DNA from: Comamonadaceae bacterium
GTDB lineage: Bacteria > Pseudomonadota > Gammaproteobacteria > Burkholderiales > Burkholderiaceae_C
Direction: 5' to 3'
DNA length: 64,000 bases
Assembly: GCA_947445115.1 (NCBI GenBank)
Contig: CANFCG010000003.1
Coordinates: 48,716-112,715, forward strand
Each line of letters begins with the position of its first letter. Within the stretch, counting starts at the first letter, position 1. A program made the translations under genes and the position numbers. Shown here piece by piece: positions 54,015 through 64,000 of the stretch. Under the pieces are notes generated by a model that ran no database searches, was not told the origin of the DNA, and saw only the letters and a program-made list of their open reading frames with translations.

Positions 54015-55001
54015 ATGAGTAAAGCCCCTGTTCGTGTTGCCGTTACTGGCGCTGCTGGTCAAATTGGTTATGCATTGCTGTTCCGCATTGCTTCTGGCGA
54101 AATGCTGGGCAAAGACCAGCCTGTGATTTTGCAATTGCTAGAAGTGCCTGTTGAAGGCCCACAAAAAGCGCTCAAGGGCGTGATGATGGAATTGCAAGAT
54201 TGCGCTTTCCCACTCTTGGTTGGCATGGAAGCACACGGCGACCCAATGACCGCTTTCAAAGATGCTGACTACGCACTCTTGGTGGGTTCACGTCCACGAG
54301 GCCCTGGCATGGAGCGTGCCGAGCTGCTCGCCGTCAACGGCGCCATCTTCACCGCACAGGGCAAGGCCTTGAACGCCGTGGCTTCGCGCAACGTCAAGGT
54401 GCTCGTGGTTGGCAATCCAGCCAACACCAACGCCTACATCGCCATGAAGAGCGCACCTGATCTGCCACGTAAAAATTTCACCGCCATGCTGCGCCTGGAT
54501 CACAATCGCGCCGCTTCGCAAATTGCAGCTAAAACGGGCAAAGCTGTGGCCGATATCGAAAAATTGGTGGTGTGGGGCAACCATTCACCGACGATGTACG
54601 CTGACTACCGTTTCGCCACCATCAACGGTGAATCCGTTGAAAAAATGATCAATGATCAAGCTTGGAATGCGGACACTTTCTTGCCAACCGTTGGCAAGCG
54701 CGGCGCAGCCATCATCGAGGCACGCGGCTTGTCTAGCGCGGCTTCTGCGGCCAATGCTGCTATCGACCACATGCGCGATTGGGCGCTGGGCACGAACGGT
54801 AAATGGGTCACGATGGGCATTCCATCTGACGGCCAATACGGCATTCCAGCTGACACCATGTTTGGCTTTGCCGTGACCTGCGAAGGCGGCGAATACAAGC
54901 TAGTCGAAGGTTTGACTATTGACGCCTTTAGCCAAGAGCGCATCAACAAAACGCTGGCCGAATTGCAAGACGAGCAAAAAGGCGTGGCGCATTTGATCTA
55001 A
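54015..55001 (+). CDS. mdh: Malate dehydrogenase
   Basis: 328 aa from the ATG at 54015 ([19 protein letters not shown]), with TTGGAG upstream. NAD-binding [17 protein letters not shown]; substrate arginines in [18 protein letters not shown]; catalytic pair in MLRLDHNRA and [11 protein letters not shown]. It interconverts malate and oxaloacetate in the TCA cycle. It opens a TCA-related run with the CitE-like lyase, a small periplasmic protein and acnB. Confidence 0.98.
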   Translation: MSKAPVRVAVTGAAGQIGYALLFRIASGEMLGKDQPVILQLLEVPVEGPQKALKGVMMELQDCAFPLLVGMEAHGDPMTAFKDADYALLVGSRPRGPGMERAELLAVNGAIFTAQGKALNAVASRNVKVLVVGNPANTNAYIAMKSAPDLPRKNFTAMLRLDHNRAASQIAAKTGKAVADIEKLVVWGNHSPTMYADYRFATINGESVEKMINDQAWNADTFLPTVGKRGAAIIEARGLSSAASAANAAIDHMRDWALGTNGKWVTMGIPSDGQYGIPADTMFGFAVTCEGGEYKLVEGLTIDAFSQERINKTLAELQDEQKGVAHLI

Positions 55002-55025
55002 GCCATCAATTAATTAGATCGCAGC

Positions 55026-56003
55026 ATGATTCACCCTCGTCAAATTCTCTTAGGTTCTCAAGCGGGCACTGTCCGTATTCCTGTCTGCGACCACTACAGT
55101 GGCGTCGAAGTGCGGATGAAAAAGAGCCTTGCGCTGCAAGCGGAGATGACGGGCGAGTTTGGCGCTTGCGTGTTTGACGTGACGTTGGACTGCGAGGACG
55201 GTGCGCCCGTGGGCGGCGAGGTGGAGCATGCGCATTTGGTGTCAGAACTGGCGCTTGGCGCGGCTTCTGGCGCAAGGGTTGCTGTGCGTGTGCATCCGGT
55301 TGAGGAAGCTGCGTTTGCGTCTGACGTGGACATTATTGTGCGAAAAGCTGGCAAGCGCCTCTCGCACATCATGCTGCCCAAGATTGAATGTGTTGCGGAT
55401 ATTGACAAAGCCCTGGTCTCCATTGACGCGGCGGGCGGCGGACATATCCCGATCCACGTGCTAGTAGAGTCGTCACATGCCATCCACAAAGTGTTTGAGA
55501 TTGCTGCGCATCCGCGTTTGCAGTCCATTGGCTTTGGTGTGATGGATTTTGTGTCGAGCCATGGTGGCGCGATTCCTGCGAGTGGTATGTCAGGCATGGG
55601 ACAGTTCCAGCATCCGCTGGTGATTCGTGCCAAGCTTGAGATTGCTGCGGCTTGTCATGCCTTTGGCAAGACGCCCTCGCACTGCGTGTTTACTGAGTTC
55701 AAAGACGTGGAAGCCTTATCCAATGCAGCTTTCAAGGCTGCTACTGAGCTTGGCTACACGCGCATGTGGAGCATTCACCCTGACCAAATTCGTCCGATTT
55801 TGAAAGCCTTTGCGCCGACAGAATCAGAGATTGAAACAGCGGCCAACTTGTTAGAAGCAGCTGCCAAAGTCGATTGGGCGCCGATCAGTTTTGCGGGTGC
55901 GCTGCATGACCGCGCTAGTTACCGTTATTTTTGGCAAGTCATTGAGCGAGCGCATGCAACAGGACGGGCGATTCCCAGTAACATGAGTGTTTACTTTTTA
56001 TAA
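55026..56003 (+). CDS. HpcH/HpaI aldolase/citrate lyase-family protein (CitE-like)
   Basis: 325 aa. TIM-barrel lyase family: VFDVTLDCEDGAPVGGE (metal/CoA region), ARVAVRVHPVEE, HIMLPKIECVADIDKA (metal-binding Glu), IHVLVESSHAIHKV and GYTRMWSIHPDQI. Relatives include citrate lyase beta, malyl-CoA lyase and citramalyl-CoA lyase. No citrate lyase alpha or gamma genes are nearby, so a CoA-ester lyase of the malyl-CoA type is more likely. The substrate is open. Confidence 0.88.
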   Translation: MIHPRQILLGSQAGTVRIPVCDHYSGVEVRMKKSLALQAEMTGEFGACVFDVTLDCEDGAPVGGEVEHAHLVSELALGAASGARVAVRVHPVEEAAFASDVDIIVRKAGKRLSHIMLPKIECVADIDKALVSIDAAGGGHIPIHVLVESSHAIHKVFEIAAHPRLQSIGFGVMDFVSSHGGAIPASGMSGMGQFQHPLVIRAKLEIAAACHAFGKTPSHCVFTEFKDVEALSNAAFKAATELGYTRMWSIHPDQIRPILKAFAPTESEIETAANLLEAAAKVDWAPISFAGALHDRASYRYFWQVIERAHATGRAIPSNMSVYFL

Positions 56004-56014
56004 AAGGCTCACCC

Positions 56015-56416
56015 ATGAAAGGCTCGCTAATGATTGGATGTGTGTTTGCTTTATTGGCTTTGACTGCAAGGGCTCAAACAGTGCCATTAGCCTTTAAATA
56101 CCAGGCCTACACGGGACGTATGGTTTGTGATGACAAGATATTCGTCACAGTGGTTGAAAATAAAATACACCCCCATCATTTCGATGTGCATTTTGGTGCG
56201 CAGCACTATCAAACGGTACGCGTGGCGACTGATTCAGGTGCGATTCGATTGGAAGACAGCAAGCATGGCATTGTGTGGCTGCAGATGTCCAATAAGTCGA
56301 TGCTATTGAACGAAAAACAAGGCCGTCGCTTGGCGCATAACTGCCGCAATGAACTGCAAGTCGCCACGGAGCGAGCCTTAGAAGTCTCCCCTGATACGAC
56401 CTTATCTAAACCTTAA
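56015..56416 (+). CDS. Periplasmic MliC-like protein
   Basis: 133 aa. Signal peptide cut after ALTARAQ. Mature region: a Cys in RMVCDDKIFVTVVENK, then SGAIRLEDSKHGIVWLQMSN (the SGxxYxxxxxxxW pattern of MliC/PliC lysozyme inhibitors), then a second Cys in AHNCRNEL that could close a disulfide. Lysozyme inhibition is a tentative call; the match is to fold features only. It lies 11 bp after the lyase gene and 27 bp before acnB. Confidence 0.55.
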   Translation: MKGSLMIGCVFALLALTARAQTVPLAFKYQAYTGRMVCDDKIFVTVVENKIHPHHFDVHFGAQHYQTVRVATDSGAIRLEDSKHGIVWLQMSNKSMLLNEKQGRRLAHNCRNELQVATERALEVSPDTTLSKP

Positions 56417-56443
56417 CTATTTTTTATTGAAGAGAGAACCACC

Positions 56444-59047
56444 ATGAGCATGATTGATACCTATAACCAACACGTTGCCGAGCGTGCAGCCATTGGCGTA
56501 CCCGCATTGCCACTGACTGCCAAACAAACGGCCGAAGTGATTGAGCTCTTAAAAGCACCGATTGCGGGGCAAGAAGCGCAACTGCTAGACCTTATCACCC
56601 ACCGCGTGCCTGCAGGTGTGGACGATGCCGCGAAAGTGAAAGCGTCTTACTTGGCGGCGATTGCACACGGCACAGAAAAATGCTCGATCATCTCGCGCGC
56701 TAAAGCAGTTGAGCTGCTCGGTACGATGGTCGGCGGGTACAACCTCACGCCGCTGATCGACATGCTGGACGACGCGGAAGTGGGCGGTATTGCTGCCGCA
56801 GCACTCAAGAAAACGCTGCTCATGTTTGATCAGTTCCATGATGTGCAAGAAAAAGCAGAAAAAGGCAATGCGAATGCGAAAGCCGTGTTGCAAAGTTGGG
56901 CCGATGGCGAATGGTTTACCAGCCGCCCAGAAGTGCCGCAAAGCATTCAATTGACCGTTTTTAAAGTAACGGGCGAGACGAATACAGACGATCTCTCGCC
57001 AGCACCTGATGCATGGAGCCGTCCTGATATTCCGCTGCATGCGCTCGCGATGCTCAAAAACGCACGCGATGGCATCACACCTGAAGAAGACGGTAAACGC
57101 GGGCCCATTCAAATGCTGAACGACATGCGTGCTGCCGCTGATAAAGCCGGTCGCTTCATTGCGTATGTGGGCGATGTGGTCGGCACGGGCTCTAGCCGTA
57201 AATCTGCCACCAATAGCGTTCTTTGGTTCACGGGTATGGACATTCCATTTGTGCCGAACAAGCGTTTTGGCGGTGTGTGCCTTGGCACTGCGATCGCCCC
57301 CATTTTTTACAACACCATGGAAGACTCGGGCGCTTTGCCGATTGAGCTGGACGTGAGTCAAATGAACATGGGCGACGAGATCGAGCTGCAGCCCTATGCT
57401 GGCAAGGCTTTGAAGAACGGCGCTGTGGTGTCCGAGTTCCAAATCAAGTCTGATGTGCTATTTGACGAAGTGCGTGCGGGTGGCCGAATCCCCCTCATCA
57501 TTGGCCGCAGTTTGACGGCTAAAGCCCGTGCTGCGCTTGGCCTGCCAGCCTCTACGTTGTTCCGCCTGCCTACCGCGCCTGTGGCATCTACCAAGGGTTT
57601 CACACTCGCGCAAAAAATGGTCGGACGTGCTTGCGGCTTCCCCGAAGGCCAAGGCGTGCGTCCTGGTACTTACTGCGAGCCTAAGATGACATCGGTGGGC
57701 TCGCAAGACACCACAGGCCCTATGACTCGCGACGAACTGAAAGACTTGGCCTGCCTAGGCTTCTCAGCAGATTTGGTGATGCAGTCTTTCTGCCACACAG
57801 CCGCGTATCCAAAACCCGTGGACGTGAAGACACACCACGAGCTGCCTGAGTTCATCAGCAATCGCGGCGGTATTGCGCTGCGCCCAGGTGACGGCATCAT
57901 CCACAGCTGGCTCAACCGCATGTTGTTGCCCGACACCGTGGGCACAGGCGGCGACAGCCACACGCGTTTCCCGATTGGTATCAGCTTCCCTGCTGGCTCT
58001 GGCTTAGTCGCCTTTGGTGCAGCCACTGGCGTGATGCCACTTGATATGCCCGAGTCGGTGCTGGTGCGCTTTAAAGGCGAAATGCAGCCTGGCGTGACAT
58101 TGCGTGACCTCGTGCATGCGATTCCGCTGTATGCCATCAAAGCCGGTTTGCTCACCGTTGCCAAGCAAGGCAAGAAAAACATTTTCTCGGGACGCATCCT
58201 AGAGATCGAGGGCTTGCCAAACCTCAAAATTGAACAAGCGTTTGAACTGGCTGATGCCTCGGCTGAGCGTTCTGCCGCAGGTTGCACGGTCGCGTTGAAC
58301 GATGCGCCTGTGAAAGAGTATTTACAGTCCAACATCACGCTACTCAAGTCCATGATTGCAGGCGGCTATGCCGATGCTCGCACCATTGCGCGCCGCGTGA
58401 AAGAAATGGAAAAATGGCTGGCGAATCCACAGCTCCTCAAAGCGGACGCGGACGCAGAGTACAACACGGTTATCGAGATTGACTTAGCTGAAATCACCGA
58501 GCCTATTGTCTGCTGCCCGAATGACCCTGATGATGCCAAGACCTTATCTGACGTGGCTGGCAACAAGATTGACGAAGTGTTTATCGGTTCGTGCATGACC
58601 AACATCGGTCATTTCCGTGCAGCATCCAAACTGCTGGAAGGCAAGCGCGATATTCCCGTCAAACTCTGGATGGCACCGCCCACCAAGATGGACGCAGCGC
58701 AACTCACTGCCGAAGGCCATTACGGCGTGTTTGGCGCAGCTGGTGCGCGTATGGAAATGCCAGGCTGCTCGCTGTGCATGGGCAACCAAGCACAAGTCAA
58801 AGAAGGCGCTACTGTCATGTCCACCAGTACGCGTAACTTCCCGAACCGCTTAGGAAAAAACACCTTTGTGTATTTGGCAAGCGCCGAGCTATCGGCGATT
58901 GCGTCCAAGATTGGTCGCATCCCAACGAAAGCTGAGTATTTGGCTGACGTAGGCGTGATCAACAAAGACAGCGCCAATGTTTACAAGTACATGAACTTTG
59001 ACAAAATGGAAGAGTTCCAAGCAGCGGCGGATACGGTGGCTGCGTAA
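56444..59047 (+). CDS. acnB: Bifunctional aconitate hydratase B
   Basis: 867 aa, the normal AcnB length. N-terminal HEAT-like domain (1-160), swivel domain (about 170-390, [20 protein letters not shown]) placed ahead of the catalytic domains as in AcnB, and a cluster-binding domain. [4Fe-4S] ligands are in [16 protein letters not shown] and [14 protein letters not shown]. Substrate blocks include [20 protein letters not shown]. It isomerises citrate to isocitrate. A bidirectional terminator follows. Confidence 0.98.
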   Translation: MSMIDTYNQHVAERAAIGVPALPLTAKQTAEVIELLKAPIAGQEAQLLDLITHRVPAGVDDAAKVKASYLAAIAHGTEKCSIISRAKAVELLGTMVGGYNLTPLIDMLDDAEVGGIAAAALKKTLLMFDQFHDVQEKAEKGNANAKAVLQSWADGEWFTSRPEVPQSIQLTVFKVTGETNTDDLSPAPDAWSRPDIPLHALAMLKNARDGITPEEDGKRGPIQMLNDMRAAADKAGRFIAYVGDVVGTGSSRKSATNSVLWFTGMDIPFVPNKRFGGVCLGTAIAPIFYNTMEDSGALPIELDVSQMNMGDEIELQPYAGKALKNGAVVSEFQIKSDVLFDEVRAGGRIPLIIGRSLTAKARAALGLPASTLFRLPTAPVASTKGFTLAQKMVGRACGFPEGQGVRPGTYCEPKMTSVGSQDTTGPMTRDELKDLACLGFSADLVMQSFCHTAAYPKPVDVKTHHELPEFISNRGGIALRPGDGIIHSWLNRMLLPDTVGTGGDSHTRFPIGISFPAGSGLVAFGAATGVMPLDMPESVLVRFKGEMQPGVTLRDLVHAIPLYAIKAGLLTVAKQGKKNIFSGRILEIEGLPNLKIEQAFELADASAERSAAGCTVALNDAPVKEYLQSNITLLKSMIAGGYADARTIARRVKEMEKWLANPQLLKADADAEYNTVIEIDLAEITEPIVCCPNDPDDAKTLSDVAGNKIDEVFIGSCMTNIGHFRAASKLLEGKRDIPVKLWMAPPTKMDAAQLTAEGHYGVFGAAGARMEMPGCSLCMGNQAQVKEGATVMSTSTRNFPNRLGKNTFVYLASAELSAIASKIGRIPTKAEYLADVGVINKDSANVYKYMNFDKMEEFQAAADTVAA

Positions 59048-59070
59048 ATAAAAAACAGCTCACCCAAATA

Positions 59071-59105
59071 AAAATCCCCTCGTGAAAAGCGAGGGGATTT
59101 TTTTA
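59071..59105. terminator. Bidirectional terminator between acnB and tyrS
   Basis: An 11-bp stem AAATCCCCTCG/CGAGGGGATTT with a 7-nt loop, flanked by A and T runs. It serves the convergent acnB and tyrS genes. Confidence 0.9.
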
Positions 59106-59117
59106 TGAGCGCTTCAT

Positions 59118-60365
59118 TTACGCTAGCCTCACTCGCACAAACTTGCGCTTACCGACCTGCACAACGTAAGTGCCCGCTTCCAGCTTGAGGCCTTTATCTG
59201 CAACGACTTCAGAGTCCACACGCACGCCACCACCGTCAATAAGGCGATTGGCTTCTCCGTTGGAGGCCGCGAGCGTCAAGGCTTTCAAGAGGGAGGCTAT
59301 ACCAATCGGTGAGCCGCCATCGAGTGTGTGAGTGGCTTCGTCAATCTGATCGGGGATACCACCTTTTGCGCGGTTGTTGAAGTCGGCTTCGGCGGTATCT
59401 GCAGCAGTGTTTGAGTGAAAACGTGCGGTGATTTCTTTGGCGAGCATGACCTTGGCATCGCGTGGATTGCGACCTGATCCCACCTCGGCTTTAAGCGCTG
59501 CAATATCAGCCTCAGTCTTGAATGACAGCAAGGTGTACCACTTCCACATCAGCACGTCGGAGATGGACATGACCTTGGCAAACATGGTGTTTGGCTCTTC
59601 GGTAATGCCGATGTAGTTGTTTTTGCTTTTGGACATTTTGTCCACGCCGTCTAAGCCTTCCAAGAGCGGCATCGTAAGGATGCACTGTGGCTCTTGGCCG
59701 TATTCCACTTGCAAGTGACGCCCCATGAGCAGGTTGAATTTTTGGTCGGTGCCGCCCAGTTCTAAATCTGACTTGAGTGCCACGCTGTCGTAGCCCTGCA
59801 TGAGTGGGTACAAAAATTCGTGCACGCTAATCGACTGCTCGGCCTTGTAGCGCTTGTCAAAATCGTCGCGCTCCATCATGCGCGCCACGGTGTATTTGGC
59901 TGCTAGTTGGATCATGCCGCGTGCACCCAGCGGATCGCACCACTCGCTGTTGTAGCGGACTTCGGTTTTGCTTTTGTCCAGCACCAGTGTCGCTTGGTTG
60001 AAGTAGGTGGTGGCGTTTGCTTCGATTTGTTCGCGAGTGAGTGGAGGGCGCGTGCTGTTGCGTCCAGACGGGTCACCAATGGTGCTGGTGAAGTCGCCAA
60101 TTAAAAAGATGACGGTGTGCCCGAGATCTTGCAGTTGGCGCATTTTGTTGAGCACCACGGTGTGCCCCAAATGCAGGTCGGGGGCGGTGGGGTCGAGTCC
60201 CAGCTTGATGCGCAGCGGTACGCCTGAACTTTCGGATTTTTGGAGTTTTTTAATCCACTCGTTTTGCGGTAGGAGTTCGTGGGCACCACGCAGAGAAACA
60301 GCAAGTGCAGATTCGATTGAGGGGGACATTTCAGTTGAGGATTTAGCAGTTTCTTGAGAGTTCAT
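59118..60365 (-). CDS. tyrS: Tyrosyl-tRNA synthetase
   Basis: 415 aa from the ATG at 60365 (MNSQETAKS); 60329 is an alternative start. Class I synthetase: the HIGH-like motif is [15 protein letters not shown], the KMSKS loop is [12 protein letters not shown], and an S4 RNA-binding domain ends the protein ([20 protein letters not shown]). HIGH/KMSKS spacing fits the TyrRS-Z type. It is divergent from anmK with 12 bp between starts. Confidence 0.97.
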   Translation of the reverse strand: MNSQETAKSSTEMSPSIESALAVSLRGAHELLPQNEWIKKLQKSESSGVPLRIKLGLDPTAPDLHLGHTVVLNKMRQLQDLGHTVIFLIGDFTSTIGDPSGRNSTRPPLTREQIEANATTYFNQATLVLDKSKTEVRYNSEWCDPLGARGMIQLAAKYTVARMMERDDFDKRYKAEQSISVHEFLYPLMQGYDSVALKSDLELGGTDQKFNLLMGRHLQVEYGQEPQCILTMPLLEGLDGVDKMSKSKNNYIGITEEPNTMFAKVMSISDVLMWKWYTLLSFKTEADIAALKAEVGSGRNPRDAKVMLAKEITARFHSNTAADTAEADFNNRAKGGIPDQIDEATHTLDGGSPIGIASLLKALTLAASNGEANRLIDGGGVRVDSEVVADKGLKLEAGTYVVQVGKRKFVRVRLA

Positions 60366-60377
60366 ACAATTGATTTT

Positions 60378-61547
60378 ATGAGCACAGCGCACGCAGCAAA
60401 ACATGATTACTACATTGGCCTAATGTCGGGCACGTCGATGGACGGCGTGGACGGTGTGGTGGTGGATTTGGCTGGTGATGCTTGCAAAGTTATCGCACAT
60501 CACAGCTTGCCGTTTTCAGCCGCTTTGAAGGCTGAAATGCTGGCACTCAATACCGCTGGCAACAACGAGCTGCACCGCGCAAGTCTTGCGGCGAATCAAT
60601 TGATTTTTTTGTACTCGCAGGTAGTTGCAGGGCTGCTTTACTCGGCGGAACTAGAGAGTAGCGACATCACGGCGATTGGTGCGCATGGGCAGACGGTAAG
60701 GCACGCGCCTAGTGGTATTACAAGCGATGGCGGTGGTTACACGATTCAGTTGAACAACCCTGCCTTGCTGGCCGAGCGAACGGGGATTGACGTGGTGGCG
60801 GATTTTAGAAGCCGTGATGTGGCGGCGGGCGGGCAAGGTGCGCCGCTGGTGCCTGCGTTTCATAAAGCCGTGTTTGGACAATCTAGCAGTGATGCAGGAC
60901 AAAACATCGCCGTACTCAATATCGGCGGCATTGCGAATGTGAGTTTGCTGCACGCCGATGGCTCGGTTCAAGGTTTTGACACGGGCCCTGGCAATGTGCT
61001 GATGGATGCTTGGACGATGGCGCACACGGGCATGGCCTATGATGCCCATGGTGCTTGGGCTGCCAGCGGATCAGTCTCGCAACCCTTGCTAGATGTGCTC
61101 TTGCGAGATGCCTACTTTTCAAAACCTATCCCAAAAAGCACAGGGCGCGACTTGTTCCATTGGGATTGGTTGCAAGCCTGTTTGGCATCTAGTGCTTCGT
61201 TTGCATCGTTAGACCCTGCCGATGTGCAGGCGACACTGACAGAGCTGACTGCACAGTCGATAGAGCAAGCGTTAAGCCAATACGGACCAAGCTATGGATA
61301 TGAATTTAGGGCGCTATACGTGTGCGGCGGTGGGGCGCTAAACGATTATTTGATGCAGCGTTTGCGAGTTGCCATGACGCATATCGAAATCGAAACGACG
61401 GATGCGCTTGGTATTCCTGTGATGCAAGTAGAAGCCGCAGCGTTTGCATGGCTTGCCAAGCAATGTGTTAATCGCACGCCTTTAGATTTGCAAAAAATAA
61501 CGGGAGCGCGTGGCTCCCGTGTACTTGGTGCAGTCTATCCCGCTTAG
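60378..61547 (+). CDS. anmK: Anhydro-N-acetylmuramic acid kinase
   Basis: 389 aa from the ATG at 60378. It phosphorylates anhydro-MurNAc during peptidoglycan recycling. ATP-site motif [18 protein letters not shown], then [50 protein letters not shown] and [12 protein letters not shown]. Its final codons contain a terminator hairpin that works for erpA on the other strand. Confidence 0.97.
   Translation: MSTAHAAKHDYYIGLMSGTSMDGVDGVVVDLAGDACKVIAHHSLPFSAALKAEMLALNTAGNNELHRASLAANQLIFLYSQVVAGLLYSAELESSDITAIGAHGQTVRHAPSGITSDGGGYTIQLNNPALLAERTGIDVVADFRSRDVAAGGQGAPLVPAFHKAVFGQSSSDAGQNIAVLNIGGIANVSLLHADGSVQGFDTGPGNVLMDAWTMAHTGMAYDAHGAWAASGSVSQPLLDVLLRDAYFSKPIPKSTGRDLFHWDWLQACLASSASFASLDPADVQATLTELTAQSIEQALSQYGPSYGYEFRALYVCGGGALNDYLMQRLRVAMTHIEIETTDALGIPVMQVEAAAFAWLAKQCVNRTPLDLQKITGARGSRVLGAVYPA
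61492..61520 (-). terminator. Minus-strand terminator for erpA, embedded in the 3' end of anmK
   Basis: An 8-bp stem ACGGGAGC/GCTCCCGT with a 5-nt loop. Read on the minus strand it is followed by TTATTTTTTG. It lies just past the erpA stop but within the anmK coding sequence. Confidence 0.75.
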
Positions 61548-61945
61548 GTTGAAAAGCTCGATCCACAGCCGCAAGTTGATGTGGCATTTGGATTTTTAAT
61601 CACAAACTGCGCACCTTGCAGATCTTCTTTGTAGTCAATCTCTGCACCTACTAAATACTGATAGCTCATCGCGTCAATCAAGAGCGACACGCCGTGCTTA
61701 GTCATAGTGGTGTCGTCGTCGTTGGTCACTTCGTCAAAGGTGAATCCGTACTGAAAGCCTGAGCAGCCGCCGCCTTGCACAAACACGCGCAGCTTGAGAT
61801 CAGGATTGCCTTCTTCGGCAATTAGATCTGCCACTTTGGCGGCAGCGCTGTCGGTAAAAACAATCGCCTCTGGCATGGCCTCAGGAATGAGATCGGTTGA
61901 TTCAATGGTGCTGAGTTCTTGTGATTTGTCGAGAGTGGCGGTCAT
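61544..61945 (-). CDS. erpA: Iron-sulfur cluster insertion protein ErpA
   Basis: 133 aa from the ATG at 61945 (MTATLDKSQ); a TTG nine codons upstream is less likely. A-type Fe-S carrier with three conserved cysteines: [13 protein letters not shown] and [10 protein letters not shown]. It delivers [4Fe-4S] clusters to target enzymes; AcnB in this window is a typical client. It overlaps the anmK stop by 4 bp, convergent. Confidence 0.95.
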   Translation of the reverse strand: MTATLDKSQELSTIESTDLIPEAMPEAIVFTDSAAAKVADLIAEEGNPDLKLRVFVQGGGCSGFQYGFTFDEVTNDDDTTMTKHGVSLLIDAMSYQYLVGAEIDYKEDLQGAQFVIKNPNATSTCGCGSSFST

Positions 61946-61977
61946 GATGGTGCTTTCAAATGGTTGTCTCAATGAGA

Positions 61978-62376
61978 TTATGCGCCGCTGGCGGGCAAAG
62001 TCAAAACGGGCTTGTCATCACCTTGCATAGCAAGTGGTCTTAGTTGTCCAGAGATGACGGCGCCTTGGTGCATTTCAAGGGCTTTGTAAGTGACGTCACC
62101 ATTAATTTTGGCTTTTGGCTGTAGCTCTAATAGCTGGTCAGCTTGAACCCGCCCCTGAATTGCGCCGTTAATGATGACGTGATCCGCATGGATATCGCCA
62201 ACGATGACAGCGGTCTCGCTAATCACCAGTAGGCTAGGGGTATCTTTGGATGCCGTTAAATGGCCTTGAATATGACCATCCACCCGTAGGCCATCGGCAA
62301 ACGCGATGTTGCCGGTAATGACCGTTCCACCGGCAATCAGGCTTTTGATAGGGGGCTGTTTTTGTTGACCGAACAT
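61978..62376 (-). CDS. Bactofilin (polymer-forming cytoskeletal protein)
   Basis: 132 aa. DUF583/bactofilin beta-helix core (about 12-110) with the repeating pattern seen in [37 protein letters not shown] and [14 protein letters not shown]. Bactofilins self-assemble without nucleotide into filaments that organise cell-wall enzymes. It lies between DUF6776 and erpA, an order usual in Burkholderiales. Confidence 0.93.
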   Translation of the reverse strand: MFGQQKQPPIKSLIAGGTVITGNIAFADGLRVDGHIQGHLTASKDTPSLLVISETAVIVGDIHADHVIINGAIQGRVQADQLLELQPKAKINGDVTYKALEMHQGAVISGQLRPLAMQGDDKPVLTLPASGA

Positions 62377-62393
62377 ATAAATGGCGCGTGGTT

Positions 62394-63110
62394 TTATAGT
62401 TTGAGAATTTGCGTGGCTTTTGCCACTTTGCTGGTGCTATTGTCCATGACTTTGACCATGACTGATTTGACTTGAACTTGCGGTGGTAAATCGATCAAGC
62501 CATCGAGTCTGCGATATTGTTTCACCTCAAAAGGCATGGCGCCACCCACAAGATTCGTTGTCCAAGGTTTGCCGTTTAAGAGGCCGCCAACCGTGACTTC
62601 TAGTTTGCCTTTAAATTCGACTGGATTTTTGCTTGATTGCAATACCAGCACTTGCCACTTGAGTTGATGAGTAGGCAGCACTTCGGCTTGCAAGCCTCGG
62701 ATGCCAAAGGATTCCGAGGTCGTTGACGGAATAAGACGTTCAAAAAAGCCCAGATCATCTTTCAGGGACTGATTTTCAGTCTCGAGCTGTTTAACAGTTT
62801 GCGTCAGTTTCTCCTGCATGGCCTTCTCTGTAGCGATTAAGCTACCCGAGACGTTGGCAATGGATTGCGCTTTGTCCCGCTCGTCGCGCAGCTTGGATGC
62901 TTCTACTTTGATAGCGGCCAGTTGCTCTTTTTCGCCTTGATCAATGCCAGCTAGGTCTTTACCAAATTCAAAGGCCCAAAGCGCAATGGCGGCGCAAAAT
63001 CCGAGCACCACAGCCGCCAAAACCCATTTAATAGGCCAAGGCAGACTAGAGCGAATCGCCATGCTGGGCGCGCTGATCGTGAGGCGGCGTCTGAGAAGTC
63101 TAAATCGCAT
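62394..63110 (-). CDS. DUF6776 membrane-anchored coiled-coil protein
   Basis: 238 aa. One N-terminal membrane helix (about 28-48, WVLAAVVLGFCAAIALWAF), then a coiled coil (about 58-120), then a soluble domain starting LGFFERLIPSTTSE. Topology suggests the bulk is periplasmic. It matches the DUF6776 family by layout and by its place beside bactofilin, with which it may act at the envelope. Function unknown. Confidence 0.78.
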   Translation of the reverse strand: MRFRLLRRRLTISAPSMAIRSSLPWPIKWVLAAVVLGFCAAIALWAFEFGKDLAGIDQGEKEQLAAIKVEASKLRDERDKAQSIANVSGSLIATEKAMQEKLTQTVKQLETENQSLKDDLGFFERLIPSTTSESFGIRGLQAEVLPTHQLKWQVLVLQSSKNPVEFKGKLEVTVGGLLNGKPWTTNLVGGAMPFEVKQYRRLDGLIDLPPQVQVKSVMVKVMDNSTSKVAKATQILKL

Positions 63111-63146
63111 GGGTTTGAATTAAATATTGAGGTGCGTGACTATAAA

Positions 63147-63186
63147 CAAAAAACCGCCACAAACTTGAGATTTGTGACGGTTTTTT
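63147..63186. terminator. Terminator downstream of rpsI
   Basis: AAAAAACCG...CACAAA pairs with TTTGTG...CGGTTTTTT around a TTGAG-type loop, with one mismatch. It ends the rplM-rpsI transcript on the minus strand and separates it from DUF6776. Confidence 0.78.
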
Positions 63187-63217
63187 GGGTTTTGAAGCGC
63201 CGTAAGACGCCGCAAAA

Positions 63218-63610
63218 TTAACGCTTAGAGAACTGCTTACGACGACGTGCGCCGCGCAAACCGACCTTTTTACGCTCAACTTCGCGAGCATCACGCGTCA
63301 CGAAACCAGCTGCGGACAGCATAGGCTTCAAAGCTGCATCATAGTCGAGCAAAGCACGAGTCACGCCGTGACGGGTAGCACCTGCTTGGCCAGACTCGCC
63401 GCCGCCGTGGACGTTGACCATGATGTCAAAAGTCTCAAGGTGGTTAGTCAAAACCAAAGGCTGCTTGACGATCATGATCGATGTTTCGCGACCAAAATAC
63501 TCTTGCACGTCTTTGTGGTTCACAGTAATTTTGCCTGTGCCTTTTTTGAGGAAAACACGTGCAACGCTGGATTTGCGACGGCCAGTGCCGTTGTTCCAAT
63601 CACCGATCAT
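63218..63610 (-). CDS. rpsI: 30S ribosomal protein S9
   Basis: 130 aa, normal length. Signature blocks: [53 protein letters not shown], and the basic C-terminal tail [14 protein letters not shown] that reaches the P-site tRNA. It overlaps rplM by 4 bp. Confidence 0.98.
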   Translation of the reverse strand: MIGDWNNGTGRRKSSVARVFLKKGTGKITVNHKDVQEYFGRETSIMIVKQPLVLTNHLETFDIMVNVHGGGESGQAGATRHGVTRALLDYDAALKPMLSAAGFVTRDAREVERKKVGLRGARRRKQFSKR

Positions 63611-64000
63611 TTGCGTGCTCCTGGAATATCAAGGGGTTTTGGCTGTTGGGCGCTATGTGGATGCTCAGCACCACCGTAGACCTTTAGCTTTTTAATCATG
63701 GCGTAGCCCAGCGGGCCTTTTGGCAACATACCCTTGACTGCTTTTTCTAAAGCACGGCCAGGGTGCTTGTTTTGCATGTCGCGGAAATTAGTTGCGTAGA
63801 TACCGCCTGGGAAACCCGAGTGACGGTAGTACATCTTGTTGATGTCCTTGGTGCCTGTGACACGAAGGTGAGCTGCGTTGATAACGACAATAAAGTCGCC
63901 TGTATCGACGTGAGGCGTATAAATGGCTTTGTGTTTTCCGCGTAGACGGAGGGCAGCTTCGCTGGCAACCCGTCCGAGCACCAAATTGGTGGCGTCAATC
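63607..64000 (-). CDS. rplM: 50S ribosomal protein L13, 5' end cut off by window edge
   Basis: The visible part starts [13 protein letters not shown] and continues to the C-terminal [15 protein letters not shown]. Roughly 20 N-terminal residues lie beyond the right edge. Typical L13 blocks: [42 protein letters not shown]. The rplM-rpsI operon order is universal in bacteria. Confidence 0.97.
   Translation of the reverse strand, partial: IDATNLVLGRVASEAALRLRGKHKAIYTPHVDTGDFIVVINAAHLRVTGTKDINKMYYRHSGFPGGIYATNFRDMQNKHPGRALEKAVKGMLPKGPLGYAMIKKLKVYGGAEHPHSAQQPKPLDIPGARK

Noticed and set aside
1..64000. Prophage, integrative element or insertion sequence
   Set aside because: No transposase, integrase, phage structural genes, tRNA attachment site or terminal repeats were seen.

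Overview
The window reads as a chromosomal segment of a Betaproteobacterium of the order Burkholderiales. The reasons are gene content and order: rplM-rpsI-DUF6776-bactofilin-erpA beside anmK/tyrS, a gntR/mdh/CitE-like lyase/acnB block, metK facing two LpxL-type acyltransferases, ahcY-metF behind an SAH riboswitch, DUF2069 beside yihY, and a double-length UvrA. GC looks moderate. I see no rRNA, tRNA, CRISPR, insertion sequence, integrase or phage genes. Coding density is high, with many 4-bp ATGA overlaps and convergent genes that touch. No stretch above 300 bases lacks a gene.

Layout. 1-4612: folate/thymidylate genes (folA fragment, thyA), DUF2069, yihY, apaH, a CorC/HlyC-type CBS protein interrupted by an in-frame repeat, and bolA. 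4663-12706: a polysaccharide secretion operon like yjbEFGH/gfcABCDE: a small secreted protein, an internal terminator, a YjbF lipoprotein, a single chain joining GfcC, YjbH and PAP2 phosphatase domains, an SLBB export protein and a Wzz-type protein. 12733-15694: an ABC-2 exporter pair and an M20 amidohydrolase. 15691-21264: tandem UvrA. 21342-28958: an orphan periplasmic binding protein, amiC-type amidase, tsaE, queG, a MATE pump, a methyltransferase, a nucleotidyltransferase with a small partner, and a DUF167 protein. 29022-33766: metK, two lipid A acyltransferases and an atypical ABC exporter.

33797-40857 is the most unusual block. It is one tight co-directional run: MASE2 histidine kinase, CheY-like regulator, histidine kinase fused to an RsbW-like anti-sigma kinase domain, STAS antagonist, two patatin-like phospholipases, and a receiver-PP2C (RsbU-like) phosphatase. 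It looks like a complete partner-switching circuit wired to two-component input, with patatins inside the operon and no sigma factor. Kinase, receiver and patatin each occur twice, which suggests growth by duplication.

40849-46883: an alpha/beta hydrolase with an in-frame interspersed repeat, a class V aminotransferase, then a DUF6502 gene whose promoter lies in a perfect 33-nt palindrome, followed by two DUF5666 lipoproteins. 46908-51128: prfC, the SAH riboswitch, ahcY and metF. 51136-53048: ogt and an Ada-AlkA fusion lacking half of its AraC-type domain. 53113-59047: gntR, mdh, CitE-like lyase, an MliC-like periplasmic protein and acnB. 59118-64000: tyrS, anmK, erpA, bactofilin, DUF6776, rpsI and a truncated rplM.

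Gene functions were assigned by reading motifs and recalling families. No database search was run, and statements about novelty are inference.
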